From NCBI GenBank assembly GCA_028278245.1, contig JANQEQ010000011.1:1-63476 (forward strand): a stretch of 63,476 nt of DNA, read 5' to 3'. Of this stretch, positions 34,674-44,355 are shown one piece after another. Position 1 is the first letter of the stretch; each line of letters opens with the position of its first letter. The position numbers were made by a program, and so were the translations under genes. The stretch is from Phycisphaerales bacterium (GTDB lineage: Bacteria > Planctomycetota > Phycisphaerae > Phycisphaerales > SM1A02). Under the pieces are notes generated by a model. It did no database searches. It was not told the origin of the DNA and was given only the letters and a program-made list of their open reading frames with translations.

Positions 34674-36329
34674 TTACTCTACACCAAGCTCGACAAAGAT
34701 CGGTACTTCGGTCAGGAGCAGATTGACGTTGCCATCAAGGACCTGCATCTCCTCTTCATCCATTTCGTCAGGAACCGGAGAGCTCACCCGGACGCTGGAT
34801 ACATCCAATGCAAGATTCCAACTCTCAGACTCGGATGAACTCCAGAGAATATAGAATTCATTTTCACCATCGGAGACTCGGTAGGCAAAGACACTATTTC
34901 CATAGTCGGTAAGTCTTTCGATCCGATTCATGGAACCAATAGCAGCAACCGTATTCGTGCATGCAGTAAAAGCTGGTCGGGCTGTGCCATCATCGTTTCG
35001 CAAACCCTGAAATTCCCAGGAACGACCACCGGTGTAGCCCGGCCAATCGATAAGATTGGCAAGGATGATTCCCTCAAGATCGAGTTCCATGGAAATGACG
35101 GACTTCTTGACAAATGCCATCGCCTGTTCGCGCTCGAACCATGCCACCGTAGCTTCATGCTCGGGATGCTCCGGATTGCTGAGCTTTTCATACAGCTCGT
35201 CCGCTTCAGCAGGAGTGCGCAGGATGCTGTCGACCATGGGACCGCCTGCAGCATCCCCAATCCAGATTGGTTTTTGATACCCGTTGAGCGCCATCTGTTC
35301 GCGCATCCATTTGACCGTTCCGTGCCCTCCCTTGTAGTCATAGTTGTAGTGAAATTCGACGACATCAAACCACTGGTTGTATGTGAACGTTGTCTTGATG
35401 AATTCCACTGCGGCAGCCAGATCAGGATTCAGATTGGCAAAGCGAAATTCCAGAACTTCAGGTGAAGGACAGTCATCAAACATTTCACCCATATTGATTC
35501 CCGAGAGGATCACGAGACTATCGCTGTCAGCTGCCTTGACGCCGTTGTAACCGGATTCCAGAACCTGGCGATACTGTTCAACCGTCCCCTCCCAGTAATA
35601 GCTGTGCTGCATTTCCTGGCCGATCTCGTAGTATTTCACGGGAGCAACAAGACCGGGCATGTCATCAACACCGTCACCGTCATAGCGCTCGACCATCGCC
35701 TGCATGAACAGGCCGAAGTCGTCGAGATACTCTTCTTTGATCGGTGTTGCCGATTCCGGGCTCGAGGGTTCAGACTCGGCTGCCCAGGCACATCGTGGAC
35801 TGACGACAAAATGAACGCCAGTAAAGCCGTTAGACTGCCAGTGATTCACCAGCAGATCCAGGACATACCATGAATAGGTATGCTCATCACCTTCCGGTGC
35901 ACTCTGCTCCACAAAGTCCCAGTGCACGAGACCAATGTTGATCCAGGTTGCTCCAATCTCGGTGTATTGCGGGGCAACGTCAGGGCGGGCGATCTCTACA
36001 CCGAAATGTAATGATCCAACATACGGCGGCGGATCTCCCGGAGGGGGATCACTTCCGGGCAGCGAAGCGTTTTCGAGTTCCGTGGCGATCTGCTCCAGGA
36101 CTGTAATAAAGTGATCCCAATCCTTGAGCCTCCGAGCCATTTTCAGATCGGGAACGAGCGCAATCGCCTCATCCAGCTCGTAGCCTTGCTCATACTTCTC
36201 AAAGAACAAATTCCGGACTTCCTTGAACCGTGCGATAAGTTCTTCTGCCGTCATTTCATACGCCTGGCTCGGACTTCCAGTCCAGAGCAGAACCATGACG
36301 AGTGCAATGCGTTGTAAAATAGTTGGCAT
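34674..36329 (-). CDS. Secreted TIM-barrel glycosidase-like protein, paralogue 2
   Basis: This encodes 551 aa, clearly homologous to the downstream 571-aa protein along its length. The signal peptide (residues 1-23) ends SPSQA. A proline-rich linker (PPPGDPPP, about 95-102) precedes the barrel. Corresponding motifs are VVSPRCAWA, YYEIGQEMQHS (Glu239, candidate acid/base), VEFHYNYDYKG and PIWIGDAAGG (Asp359 where a Glu nucleophile is expected). GGGAGGA five bases before the ATG supports the start. Conservation of the same E and D in both paralogues argues that they are functional residues. I could not assign a glycoside hydrolase family. Confidence 0.7.
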   Translation of the reverse strand: MPTILQRIALVMVLLWTGSPSQAYEMTAEELIARFKEVRNLFFEKYEQGYELDEAIALVPDLKMARRLKDWDHFITVLEQIATELENASLPGSDPPPGDPPPYVGSLHFGVEIARPDVAPQYTEIGATWINIGLVHWDFVEQSAPEGDEHTYSWYVLDLLVNHWQSNGFTGVHFVVSPRCAWAAESEPSSPESATPIKEEYLDDFGLFMQAMVERYDGDGVDDMPGLVAPVKYYEIGQEMQHSYYWEGTVEQYRQVLESGYNGVKAADSDSLVILSGINMGEMFDDCPSPEVLEFRFANLNPDLAAAVEFIKTTFTYNQWFDVVEFHYNYDYKGGHGTVKWMREQMALNGYQKPIWIGDAAGGPMVDSILRTPAEADELYEKLSNPEHPEHEATVAWFEREQAMAFVKKSVISMELDLEGIILANLIDWPGYTGGRSWEFQGLRNDDGTARPAFTACTNTVAAIGSMNRIERLTDYGNSVFAYRVSDGENEFYILWSSSESESWNLALDVSSVRVSSPVPDEMDEEEMQVLDGNVNLLLTEVPIFVELGVE

Positions 36330-36574
36330 TTCGAATCCTCCCGTGATTACTCCATTCGGGCATGCAACACCTCATCAACTGAGGTTTCGCACCTTTCAGT
36401 AGACTATTCGCATCGGCCACTGCCTAATCCTGTTTCACAATCTCTTGCACTCTCATCATCAATCTCGCAGATCACATCCCCCATCTGTTGCCACCAGCAA
36501 AGTTTGACAGGTTTGAAATGCTCGTTTTGCCACCTGATCTGCTCGTTTATCGGCGGGATCCGTTGCTCCACAGC

Positions 36575-36603
36575 TTGGATCATCCGCTGTTCTCGTCTAA
36601 TAT
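36575..36603 (+). promoter_or_regulatory. Candidate sigma-70 promoter for acnA
   Basis: TTGGAT (36575-36580) and TAATAT (36598-36603) are separated by exactly 17 bases and lie about 80 bp before the acnA start. The match is good but is prediction only. Apart from this, the 356-bp gap between the divergent genes shows no coding sequence. Confidence 0.5.
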
Positions 36604-36685
36604 CATGTGCGGGGATTCACCTTGCAGGGGACAGCTCCATGAGCGTAGGTAATTCATCTTTCTGCCACTTTTTAGCGGTGAAAAA

Positions 36686-39367
36686 ATGCCCAGTCACGAT
36701 TATGACCCGTTTGCTGCTCAAACCACTCTGAAAACGCCATCAGGATCACGCACCATCTATCGCCTCGATGCCCTGAGCGAGAGGGTGGATCTCACAAGAT
36801 TACCGTACTGCATCAAGGTGCTTCTCGAAGCGGGCCTGCGTCACCTCGATGGGCATGTAATCACCGATAAGGATGTGCAGGCAATCGTGGACTACAACGC
36901 CACTGATGTGGGCGAGGTCGAAATTCCCTTCCGGCCTTCACGAGTGGTCCTCCAGGATTTTACGGGCGTGCCGGCAGTGGTTGATCTTGCTGCGATGCGT
37001 TCTGCAATAGTCCGGATAACCGGCGATCCGAGCAGCGCTCAACATGTCAATCCCCTCGTACCGTGCGATCTGGTCTGCGATCATTCGGTCCAGGTCGATG
37101 CGTTTGCGTCATCCACTGCCCTCACAATCAATAATCAGAAGGAATTTGAGCGGAACAGCGAACGGTACAGCTTCCTGAAATGGGGACAAAATGCGTTTGA
37201 GACGCTTCGGGTTGTTCCGCCGGCAACTGGAATTGTGCACCAGATCAATCTGGAATACCTCGCCAAGGGAATCTGGGATAACGACACGGAACTCTATCCA
37301 GACTCCGTCGTGGGGACCGACTCACACACCACCATGATCAACGGCCTTGGCGTGCTCGGCTGGGGCGTCGGTGGTATCGAGGCTGAGGCGGTCATGCTCG
37401 GTCAGCCTATCTACATGCTCCTGCCTGAAGTCATCGGCGTTCGATTGATCGGTCAACTCCCCGCCGGTGCCACATCAACTGATATGGTCCTGCGCGTGAC
37501 CCAGCTCCTGCGGGAGTACGGAGTCGTGGGTAAGTTCGTGGAATACTTCGGCCCAGGTCTCGATTCCATGCCTCTGGCCAATCGTGCCACAATCGCCAAC
37601 ATGGCGCCGGAATACGGCGCAACGATGGGTTTCTTCCCCATTGATCAGCACACGATCGACTACCTCCAACTCACCGGCCGTGATGCTGCTCATGTTGAAA
37701 CAGTTGAGCAATACTGCCGGGAACAGGGACTCTGGCGGGATGAAACGTACCAGGTGCAGTATTCAGACGTACTTGAACTGGACCTCAGCACAATTGTTCC
37801 TGCGATTGCCGGCCCCAAACGGCCACAGGATCGCATTGCAATTTCCGATGCAAAATCAACCTGGGAAGGGACGCTCTCTCAGACATTTCAGCAGGCCAAT
37901 CCCCGACAAGTTGATGTCTCGATCAACGGAACCACATTCAAACTCAGTGACGGTGCGGTATGTATCGCTGCGATCACCAGTTGCACGAACACCAGCAATC
38001 CCGAGGTACTTATCGCCGCTGGCCTGCTGGCGAAAAAGGCAAATGAACTGGGACTGACCCGACAACCATGGGTGAAATCATCCTTCGGCCCGGGATCGCG
38101 CGTGGTATCCGATTACCTCGACTCCGCCGGCCTCACGCCACATCTGGAAGCTCTGGGATTCCACATTATTGGATACGGTTGCACCACCTGCATCGGGAAC
38201 TCAGGCCCACTCCCTGAGCCAATCAGTGAAGCGATCACTGAGCAGGATCTCGTCGTCTGCTCGGTCCTCAGTGGGAATCGAAATTTTGAAGGTCGCATCA
38301 GTCCGCACATCAAGGCGAACTATCTCGCATCCCCCCCACTTGTCGTTGCCTACGCCCTGGCAGGACGTTTGGATATCGACCTGACCAACGAATCCCTGGG
38401 AACATCAAACGCCGGCGATCCAGTCTACTTGAAGGACATCTGGCCGACAGAGGCTGAAATACACTCCATTCTTCAGGCACATCTTTCCAGCGAACAGTTC
38501 CAGCAGCGCTATGCAAACGTCTTTGCAGGATCCGATGAGTGGCAAGCGATTCAAACATCCACCGGCGCACTTTACGAATGGGACGAGGCAAGCACTTATG
38601 TCAAGGAGCCGCCGTTCTTCACGGAACTGACACTCGATCCGCAGACCATTCAGCCGATCAGCGGTGCGCGTGTTCTCTGCAGGCTTGGTGACTCCGTTAC
38701 GACCGATCATATCAGTCCGGCCGGCTCTATCGCTTCAGATTCCCCTGCCGGTCAATATCTGATTGAAAACGGTATCCCAGTCAGCGCTTTCAACAGCTTC
38801 GGATCACGCCGAGGTAACGATCGAGTCATGACACGGGGAACGTTCGGCAACATCCGGGTTCGTAACCATCTTGCTCCCGGCACCGAAGGCGGCTGGACCA
38901 CATTCCTCGGGAATGGTGCTGGTGAAGTGATGACGATTTATGATGCTGCCTGTAAATACAAAGAGGTAAACACACCACTCGTTGTCCTTGCCGGCAAGGA
39001 TTACGGTATGGGTTCCTCACGCGACTGGGCCGCAAAAGGCACCTACCTCCTCGGCGTCAAGGCGGTCATCGCAGAATCGTTTGAACGCATTCACCGCAGC
39101 AACCTCGTGGGTATGGGTGTCCTGCCATTGACTTTCCAGAATGGTGAGAATGCTGATTCACTTGGTCTTGACGGCATGGAAACATTCGACATCAGGATCG
39201 ATGATAATCTCCAGCCTCGCCAGGATGTCGCAGTGTCCGCTACCAGATCTGATGGCAGTGTGATCAACTTCACCACCACCTGCCGCGTCGATACACCGGT
39301 TGAAATCGAATACTACCGCAAAGGTGGCATACTCCACACCGTTCTGCGAAACATGGCTTCAAAGTAA
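36686..39367 (+). CDS. acnA: Aconitate hydratase A
   Basis: This encodes 893 aa, the standard size for the cytosolic IRP/AcnA-type aconitase, which isomerises citrate and isocitrate with a [4Fe-4S] cluster. Cluster ligands are in [10 protein letters not shown] and [13 protein letters not shown]. Other blocks are [33 protein letters not shown] and [10 protein letters not shown] in the C-terminal swivel domain. This is the conventional TCA-cycle enzyme; the aconitase-like gene at 1.5-3.5 kb belongs to a different subfamily. A DinB-like gene follows after 8 bp, so they share a transcript. Confidence 0.97.
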   Translation: MPSHDYDPFAAQTTLKTPSGSRTIYRLDALSERVDLTRLPYCIKVLLEAGLRHLDGHVITDKDVQAIVDYNATDVGEVEIPFRPSRVVLQDFTGVPAVVDLAAMRSAIVRITGDPSSAQHVNPLVPCDLVCDHSVQVDAFASSTALTINNQKEFERNSERYSFLKWGQNAFETLRVVPPATGIVHQINLEYLAKGIWDNDTELYPDSVVGTDSHTTMINGLGVLGWGVGGIEAEAVMLGQPIYMLLPEVIGVRLIGQLPAGATSTDMVLRVTQLLREYGVVGKFVEYFGPGLDSMPLANRATIANMAPEYGATMGFFPIDQHTIDYLQLTGRDAAHVETVEQYCREQGLWRDETYQVQYSDVLELDLSTIVPAIAGPKRPQDRIAISDAKSTWEGTLSQTFQQANPRQVDVSINGTTFKLSDGAVCIAAITSCTNTSNPEVLIAAGLLAKKANELGLTRQPWVKSSFGPGSRVVSDYLDSAGLTPHLEALGFHIIGYGCTTCIGNSGPLPEPISEAITEQDLVVCSVLSGNRNFEGRISPHIKANYLASPPLVVAYALAGRLDIDLTNESLGTSNAGDPVYLKDIWPTEAEIHSILQAHLSSEQFQQRYANVFAGSDEWQAIQTSTGALYEWDEASTYVKEPPFFTELTLDPQTIQPISGARVLCRLGDSVTTDHISPAGSIASDSPAGQYLIENGIPVSAFNSFGSRRGNDRVMTRGTFGNIRVRNHLAPGTEGGWTTFLGNGAGEVMTIYDAACKYKEVNTPLVVLAGKDYGMGSSRDWAAKGTYLLGVKAVIAESFERIHRSNLVGMGVLPLTFQNGENADSLGLDGMETFDIRIDDNLQPRQDVAVSATRSDGSVINFTTTCRVDTPVEIEYYRKGGILHTVLRNMASK

Positions 39368-39375
39368 TCTTCACC

Positions 39376-39888
39376 ATGGATTTATCCCACCTGCTTGATT
39401 CACTCCGTCGCTTTCCCGAGGTTCTACGCGCTATTACCGATCAACTCAGCGAAGAGGATTATCGCTGGAAACCACCGGACGGATCATGGTCGATACTCGA
39501 AATCGTGTCGCACCTTGCTGATGAGGAAGTCGATGATTTCCGGATGCGTGTTCGATTAACTTTGGAAGATCCCAATCAACCATGGCCGCCGATCGACCCA
39601 ACCGGCTGGTCGGAAGATCGCAAATACAATCAAGGCAATTTCGATTCCGCCCTCCAGCGATTTTTCAGTGAGCGGCAAGATTCTATCCACTGGCTCGAAC
39701 AACTGAATAATCCCAATTGGGAAAATACTTACGACCATCCGCAGATCGGACCCATGAGAGCAGGCGATATTATGAGCGCCTGGGTTGCTCACGATCTTCT
39801 GCACCTGCGTCAGATCACTAAACGCTTGTACCAGTTAGTGCAGAAGAACTGCGGCGATTATTCACTCATTTACGCAGGCGATTGGTAA
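39376..39888 (+). CDS. DinB-family putative metal-dependent protein
   Basis: This encodes 170 aa and is predicted to be a four-helix bundle. The metal-binding His triad of the DinB/YfiT fold is seen: His in IVSHLADEEVDDF and two in AHDLLHLRQIT. Between them is GWSEDRKYNQ. Related proteins include thiol transferases and hydrolases of unknown substrate. It is likely co-transcribed with acnA. A dockerin-like coding remnant starts at the last base of its stop codon in another frame. Confidence 0.88.
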   Translation: MDLSHLLDSLRRFPEVLRAITDQLSEEDYRWKPPDGSWSILEIVSHLADEEVDDFRMRVRLTLEDPNQPWPPIDPTGWSEDRKYNQGNFDSALQRFFSERQDSIHWLEQLNNPNWENTYDHPQIGPMRAGDIMSAWVAHDLLHLRQITKRLYQLVQKNCGDYSLIYAGDW

Positions 39889-39944
39889 ACTTCGACAACA
39901 TCTTCGCGATCCTTGGCGAATGGGGGCCGTGTGAGTGTGAGTGA
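39888..39944 (+). pseudogene. Remnant of a dockerin-like C-terminal tail
   Basis: Read from 39888, the sequence translates to NFDNIFAILGEWGPCECE and then a stop (TGA at 39942). That is nearly the same as the C-termini of the two dockerin-like proteins in this window (NIDDIFSILGEWGPCEE in the 848-aa protein). No upstream coding sequence of such a gene is left; it abuts the DinB stop codon. It is interpreted as the 3' end of a lost secreted-protein gene. Confidence 0.7.
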
Positions 39945-39952
39945 TCTGAAAA

Positions 39953-40026
39953 AGCCCCCGGTGTATTCACCGAGGGCTAAGTATTAACGGTTTTAAGTAG
40001 TTAGCCCCCAGTGAATACACTGGGGG
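39953..40026. repeat. Two palindromic AGCCCC...GGGG repeats
   Basis: Copy 1 (39953-39978) pairs AGCCCcCGGTG with CACCGaGGGCT around TATT. Copy 2 (40003-40026) pairs CCCCCAGTG with CACTGGGGG around AATA. Both loops are ATTC/AATA-like, and the copies are 25 bp apart. A related hairpin is at 41883-41901. They may double as terminators between dinB and the convergent aat gene. Confidence 0.75.
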
Positions 40027-40076
40027 ATGTTTCTTAAATTAGTTTTGTGTATTTCCCTTTGTTGACGCAGTGTACT

Positions 40077-40099
40077 CCCCCCCACACATCACACATCAC
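40077..40099. repeat. C-tract/CA-tract intergenic motif
   Basis: Seven Cs followed by ACACATCACACATCAC overlap the stop region of the aat gene. It belongs to the recurring C-run/CA-run motif described at 831. Confidence 0.55.
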
Positions 40100-40788
40100 G
40101 TCTCCATGTCTCCCCAGGTGGCAGGTTGAACGAGAGCTTTGCCGAGGTGTTGCAGGTAGGTTTCACGCGGGATCTCGATACAACCGAATTGCATCAAATG
40201 CGGATTGAGAAACTGCGTATCCAACAGGAGAAAGCCACGTTTGCGCAAATGTGCCACAAGATGCACGAGGCAGACCTTGGATGAATCACGCCCGCCGAAC
40301 TCGGGTTTGCTGAACATCGATTCGCCGAAGAATGCGCCGCCGAGATGTACGCCGTACAACCCGCCCACCAGACGTTCGTGGAACCACGCTTCCACGCTGT
40401 GGGCTGCTCCGCGCCGATGCAATTCACAGTAGACCCGGATGAGAAGTTCATTGATCCAGGGGAGATTATTCTCATCGCGGGGAATGGCACAGGCGCGCAT
40501 GACCTGCTCGAAAGCACGATCGGTCGTGATTCTAAATTTTCCCTGGCGAACGGTTCGCCTGAGACTTTTTGGCGTTTTGAAATCCGGCAGGGGAATGATG
40601 CCGCGCTGATCGGGATTAAACCATTCCAGTTGATCACTACGTGGATCGGCCATGGGGAAATAGCCGTAACAGTATGCCCAGACAAGCATTTCCGCAGTTG
40701 GATTCTGAGGATCGAAACCGGTCGGCGGTTGCTGAGCCGGCTGATCATGCTCCCTCGGATTATTCACATTTTCATGTTCTTGACACAT
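40096..40788 (-). CDS. aat: Leucyl/phenylalanyl-tRNA--protein transferase
   Basis: This encodes 230 aa. It transfers Leu or Phe from tRNA to N-terminal Lys/Arg of proteins, tagging them for ClpAP. The family blocks are WAYCYGYFPMAD near the start, WFNPDQRGIIPL, HSVEAWFHERLVGGLYGVHLGGAFFGESMFS and LLDTQFLNPHLMQFGCIEIPR. The last is the highly conserved C-terminal signature. The N-terminal 25 residues are poorly conserved, and a start at a later Met is conceivable. It is convergent with the dinB-like gene. Confidence 0.95.
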   Translation of the reverse strand: MCQEHENVNNPREHDQPAQQPPTGFDPQNPTAEMLVWAYCYGYFPMADPRSDQLEWFNPDQRGIIPLPDFKTPKSLRRTVRQGKFRITTDRAFEQVMRACAIPRDENNLPWINELLIRVYCELHRRGAAHSVEAWFHERLVGGLYGVHLGGAFFGESMFSKPEFGGRDSSKVCLVHLVAHLRKRGFLLLDTQFLNPHLMQFGCIEIPRETYLQHLGKALVQPATWGDMET

Positions 40789-40861
40789 TCAATCGGTCAT
40801 CCTCTGCCTCGTTGAGTACAGTATGATGTGTGATCATATTCGACCTGGAGTTCGATGAACC

Positions 40862-41818
40862 ATGAAGTATCGCCGATTGGGAAAATGGGGCGTTCAGCTA
40901 TCTGAGATTGGGTTCGGATCGTGGCTGACGCTCGATAAAGGCAACCAGGATCTGGCCGACAAGCTCCATCGCGTGGCGTATGAGCAGGGAATCAATTTCT
41001 TTGACACCGCCAATGTGTACGGCCAAGGGCAAACGGAAAAACTCGTCGGGAAGGCATTGTCATCGTTTTCCCGCGATACGTTTGTTCTGGCGACAAAGGT
41101 GTACTTTCCGGTGTATGCGGATTGGCCCTTCCCCGGCATCAACGATCGTGGATTGAGTCGCAAGCACATCTTCGAGCAATGTCATCGGTCATTGAAGAGG
41201 TTGAAGACGGATTACATCGATCTTTATCAGTGCCATCGTTTTGACAGTCATACACCAGTGCGAGAGACGTGCCGCGCAATGAGTGATCTTGTTGACCAGG
41301 GTAAGGTGCTGTACTGGGGTATCAGTGAGTGGAGCGGCAAGCAGATTGCTGAGGCTGTCGCGCTGTGTGAAGAACACGGGTGGCACCCACCGGTGAGCAA
41401 TCAACCGATCTACAACATGCTGGAACGTCATCGCGAGCCGGACACGTTCGGCATTTGTCGTGATCTTGGCCTGGGTATCGTGTGCTTCTCACCATTGGCC
41501 GAAGGATTGCTTACGGGGAAATATCTGGAAGGCATCCCGAACGACAGCCGCGCTTCTGATGAAAAGCTCGGCCAGTTTATCAAGCCGCGTATGACCGAAG
41601 AACACCTGGCAAAAGTGGGAAAGCTGGTTCAGGTTGCTGATGGAATGGGTGTCCCCCTGACAAATCTAGCGCTAGCATGGTGCCTGCGACATCAGGAACT
41701 GACCAGCGCGATTGTCGGTGCATCGCAGCCGGAACAAATTGTCGAAAATGTGAAAGCGTGTGACTTGTCGCTTGATGATGCAGCTTGGGAACGCATCAAC
41801 GCAATCCTCGAAACCTGA
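40862..41818 (+). CDS. Aldo/keto reductase
   Basis: This encodes 318 aa. The (beta/alpha)8 barrel carries the Asp-Tyr-Lys-His tetrad: FFDTANVYG (Asp, Tyr), LATKVYFP (Lys) and DLYQCHRFD (His). The NADPH-binding end has IVGASQPEQIVENV. The overall pattern, with GFGSWLTL and the KLVGKALSSF block, resembles the voltage-gated potassium channel beta-subunit-like group of AKRs. These reduce aldehydes and ketones; the substrate is not predictable. It is divergent from aat, with 73 bp between. Confidence 0.93.
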   Translation: MKYRRLGKWGVQLSEIGFGSWLTLDKGNQDLADKLHRVAYEQGINFFDTANVYGQGQTEKLVGKALSSFSRDTFVLATKVYFPVYADWPFPGINDRGLSRKHIFEQCHRSLKRLKTDYIDLYQCHRFDSHTPVRETCRAMSDLVDQGKVLYWGISEWSGKQIAEAVALCEEHGWHPPVSNQPIYNMLERHREPDTFGICRDLGLGIVCFSPLAEGLLTGKYLEGIPNDSRASDEKLGQFIKPRMTEEHLAKVGKLVQVADGMGVPLTNLALAWCLRHQELTSAIVGASQPEQIVENVKACDLSLDDAAWERINAILET

Positions 41819-41830
41819 CCCCCCACACAC
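41819..41830. repeat. C-tract/CA-tract intergenic motif
   Basis: CCCCCCACACAC begins at the base after the stop codon of the aldo/keto reductase gene, as in several other gene-end occurrences. Confidence 0.55.
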
Positions 41831-41882
41831 ATTAACTCACATACAACCTCGATGAATGCTGCTTCACATATTCATCCTTTAG

Positions 41883-41901
41883 CCCCAGGCTTTGCCTGGG
41901 G
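41883..41901. repeat. Palindrome CCCCAGGC-TTT-GCCTGGGG
   Basis: This is a perfect 8-bp stem with a 3-base loop, preceded by TTTAG. It lies in the gap between the aldo/keto reductase and the small ORF pair. It could act as a terminator, but no T-run follows. Confidence 0.65.
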
Positions 41902-41914
41902 GTCACACTTCTTT

Positions 41915-42127
41915 TCAGAGTAGCGCACGGATTATGGCATGTGATCTGTGACTGATGCCGGTGCCCTGTTCACGTCGACCCAGTAGAAGGAGATAAATCG
42001 GTACTGGGCGCTTTCGTTGTTTGCTGCGAACCGGTTGATGATTAATCTGAGGGATCGATTTGCCATTGCTTGTGATCTGTTCAGTGAGGTTTCTTTGATC
42101 AACAAGCGGAGGATTCATGATCGTCAT
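41915..42127 (-). CDS. Hypothetical small protein, coupled to the preceding ORF
   Basis: This encodes 70 aa, basic in the middle (SKQRKRPVPIYLLLLGRREQG). Its ATG overlaps the TGA of the upstream 115-aa ORF as ATGA, the typical coupling arrangement, which is the main reason to list it. I recognise no family. It may not be real. Confidence 0.3.
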   Translation of the reverse strand: MTIMNPPLVDQRNLTEQITSNGKSIPQINHQPVRSKQRKRPVPIYLLLLGRREQGTGISHRSHAIIRALL

Positions 42128-42471
42128 GTTTCATTGCCCTCTATCGATTTGTTCGGTGAGGAATCCAGAAGAAGTTGTTCGAGTAATCGCTCTGCTTCCA
42201 GGAGATTGAGTTTCTCGTTGCCTCCGACACTCTGCGTGAGTCTCTCTGCTATAGCATTGATGAGCGCATCCGTGACATCCAAACCCTCGGCCGGTCCACG
42301 ATAAGGGTGGACAATGACACTCCAGGAAGTCAGGTGAGGGGATGAAGTTTGAGTAGGGGTATTGGCGGCTTGATCAGATAGAGAGTCAGCACCAATACCC
42401 CCTCTTTTCCAGGAGGGTATGTTTTGCTTTCTCGCTTTGTATGTCGGCTGTGCCATGACCGAATGCGCCAT
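42124..42471 (-). CDS. Hypothetical protein with helical C-terminus
   Basis: This encodes 115 aa. The C-terminal half (LDVTDALINAIAERLTQS..., NLLEAERLLEQLLLD) looks like a genuine amphipathic helical domain, while the N-terminal half is low-complexity and polar. No family is recognised. It has an ATGA overlap with the 70-aa ORF downstream. The 390 bp beyond its start (42472-42863) are AT-rich and show nothing further apart from possible promoter elements for the divergent VCBS gene. Confidence 0.45.
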   Translation of the reverse strand: MAHSVMAQPTYKARKQNIPSWKRGGIGADSLSDQAANTPTQTSSPHLTSWSVIVHPYRGPAEGLDVTDALINAIAERLTQSVGGNEKLNLLEAERLLEQLLLDSSPNKSIEGNET

Positions 42472-42863
42472 CTACCATTGCTATCAGACACGCCTTTTTC
42501 TTAATCCTCCCAACCATTTCAATCATGTCCCCGAATTCATTGGGGGGCAAGTGAACTTCCGATAAAAATGTACATTCACGTCTGAAAATGGACTGAATAT
42601 CTATAGGTTTTATGGTTTACACCATTTTTTGATCTGATTATGTCTCCGCCCTACGCATGCATAAATCCAGCAGACACAACAATTTCCATTCGGCAGCCAA
42701 TCTAATTACACCAATCGATGAAGTTCCCTCTTCCATTGTGATCGGGGTGAGGTAAATTTCAAGATATAGATATCTTGTGAAACTACCACTTTGATGAAAA
42801 CGGATTAATCCACAGCGATATTGTGCTCATGAATTGAAGGATTATTGAGGAAAGGAGTGGATC

Positions 42864-44015
42864 ATGGTCCAGTATAAAAACAGCCTGATGGGAATGATGC
42901 GGTGTGGTCTGATGGGTGTGACATTGTTGGCAATGTCGTCTATCACATCAGCAGGGCAACTCAATCTTGGGCCTGACCAGTATGTTGAAGCAGACGGTTC
43001 GTACATCATCGTGCCGGGATATTCAGTTCCATCGTTTGCGCATTGGAATGATGACGGCTTGATGGATCTGATCGTCGGAGAGGGAAGCGGTTCATCTACA
43101 GCCAGAGTTCGGGTGTATCTCAACGATGGCACTGCAGAGGAGCCTGCATTCTCAGATTATTTCTATGCTCAGTCCAACGGCTCAACGCTCACCGTTTCCG
43201 GCAGTGGATGTCTCGGCATCTTCCCCCGCGTGGTCTATTGGGACGATGACCAGCGCAAGGATCTTCTCGTCGGCCTGGCCGATGGCAAAATCGAAATCTA
43301 TCGCAACATTGGCACGGATGCAGAGCCGACCTTCGATGGCGGAACGTATGTCCAGGTTGGATTGCCCGGATTCAAGAGTAATATTGATGTGGGGTACCGC
43401 GCGACACCGACGATGCTCGACTGGAATAACGACGGCAGGAAAGACCTGATTGCAGGCGCGATTGATGGTAAAGTGAGAGTGTATATTGATGAGAGTGCAT
43501 CGGGAGAACCCGACTTTTACGAAATGGTGTATGCACAAGCCAACGGTGTTGATCTTGATGTTCCGAGTAATCGGAGCAGCCCGGAGGTGGCAGATCTGGA
43601 TTTTGATGGCCGTAAAGACATCCTCCTGGGCAATACAAACGGTGAGATTCTCCTATATACCAATGTTAATACTGATGCTGATCCGGTGTTTGGCGACTAT
43701 TCCCATGTTGAGGCGGATGGCGTACCTATAGACCTCACTGGATCACGTTCCCGACCCGACATTGCGGACTGGAATAATGATGGATTACCAGATTTACTGG
43801 TCGGAACAAGTGATGGTCTGGTTCATTTGTTCTTAAACACCAAGATCATCGGTGATCTGACCGCAGACGGATTTGTTAATATCAACGATATCTTCGAACT
43901 GCTGGGTCACTGGGGCCCATGCCCGGAAGGTTCTGATGATTGCCCCGATTTCAACGGCGATGATGTCGTTGATCTTGAAGACATTATGCTGTTGATTACC
44001 TACTGGCATGTGTGA
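42864..44015 (+). CDS. Secreted VCBS/FG-GAP repeat protein with dockerin-like tail
   Basis: This encodes 383 aa. The signal peptide (MGVTLLAMSSITSAG) is cleaved near residue 31. Five or so repeats of about 60 residues follow with the pattern DWNNDGLPDLLVGTSDG (for example HWNDDGLMDLIVGEG, YWDDDQRKDLLVGLADG, DWNNDGRKDLIAGAIDG). These form a calcium-binding beta-propeller. The C-terminus has two dockerin-type halves: LTADGFVNINDIFELLGHWGPC and FNGDDVVDLEDIMLLITYW. It is probably extracellular or cell-surface; no enzymatic role is evident. The gene is monocistronic in appearance. Confidence 0.9.
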   Translation: MVQYKNSLMGMMRCGLMGVTLLAMSSITSAGQLNLGPDQYVEADGSYIIVPGYSVPSFAHWNDDGLMDLIVGEGSGSSTARVRVYLNDGTAEEPAFSDYFYAQSNGSTLTVSGSGCLGIFPRVVYWDDDQRKDLLVGLADGKIEIYRNIGTDAEPTFDGGTYVQVGLPGFKSNIDVGYRATPTMLDWNNDGRKDLIAGAIDGKVRVYIDESASGEPDFYEMVYAQANGVDLDVPSNRSSPEVADLDFDGRKDILLGNTNGEILLYTNVNTDADPVFGDYSHVEADGVPIDLTGSRSRPDIADWNNDGLPDLLVGTSDGLVHLFLNTKIIGDLTADGFVNINDIFELLGHWGPCPEGSDDCPDFNGDDVVDLEDIMLLITYWHV

Positions 44016-44027
44016 GTGTTTAGCAAG

Positions 44028-44351
44028 ATGCCAGGCATCAATATAAAACTACCTGTGTTTATTATTGAAGGATTGGATATCACTGTGTACTCAACCATAT
44101 TTGACGCTTGTCAAGCGGTTGAACCAATCGATGTTCAAGATAATGTATACACTTGTTTTGATGCTGAAGGTCAAGTGCTTCAACTAATAACAGATGGTAA
44201 AGCAATTACACTTTTATCAAATGATAAATATGACGCTTCCAGGCTTAGAATACTCTTAGCGGAAAGACTTCAATATAACACTAATTATGCAGTTGACGAA
44301 CTGCCTCTTGGAAGTCTAGTGGAACTAGCAAAAGAATATCTGTACCGTTGA
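44028..44351 (+). CDS. Small hypothetical protein
   Basis: This encodes 107 aa from ATG at 44028; GTG at 44016 is an alternative. The protein has a clear beta-alpha look (VFIIEGLDITVYSTIFDACQAVEP, VYTCFDAEGQVLQLITDG, SRLRILLAERLQY, LGSLVELAKEYLY) and normal amino acid use, so it is likely real. It is AT-rich compared with the VCBS gene it abuts. No family is recognised. A GTCGGGTC-family palindrome follows at 44356. Confidence 0.65.
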   Translation: MPGINIKLPVFIIEGLDITVYSTIFDACQAVEPIDVQDNVYTCFDAEGQVLQLITDGKAITLLSNDKYDASRLRILLAERLQYNTNYAVDELPLGSLVELAKEYLYR

Positions 44352-44355
44352 ATTT

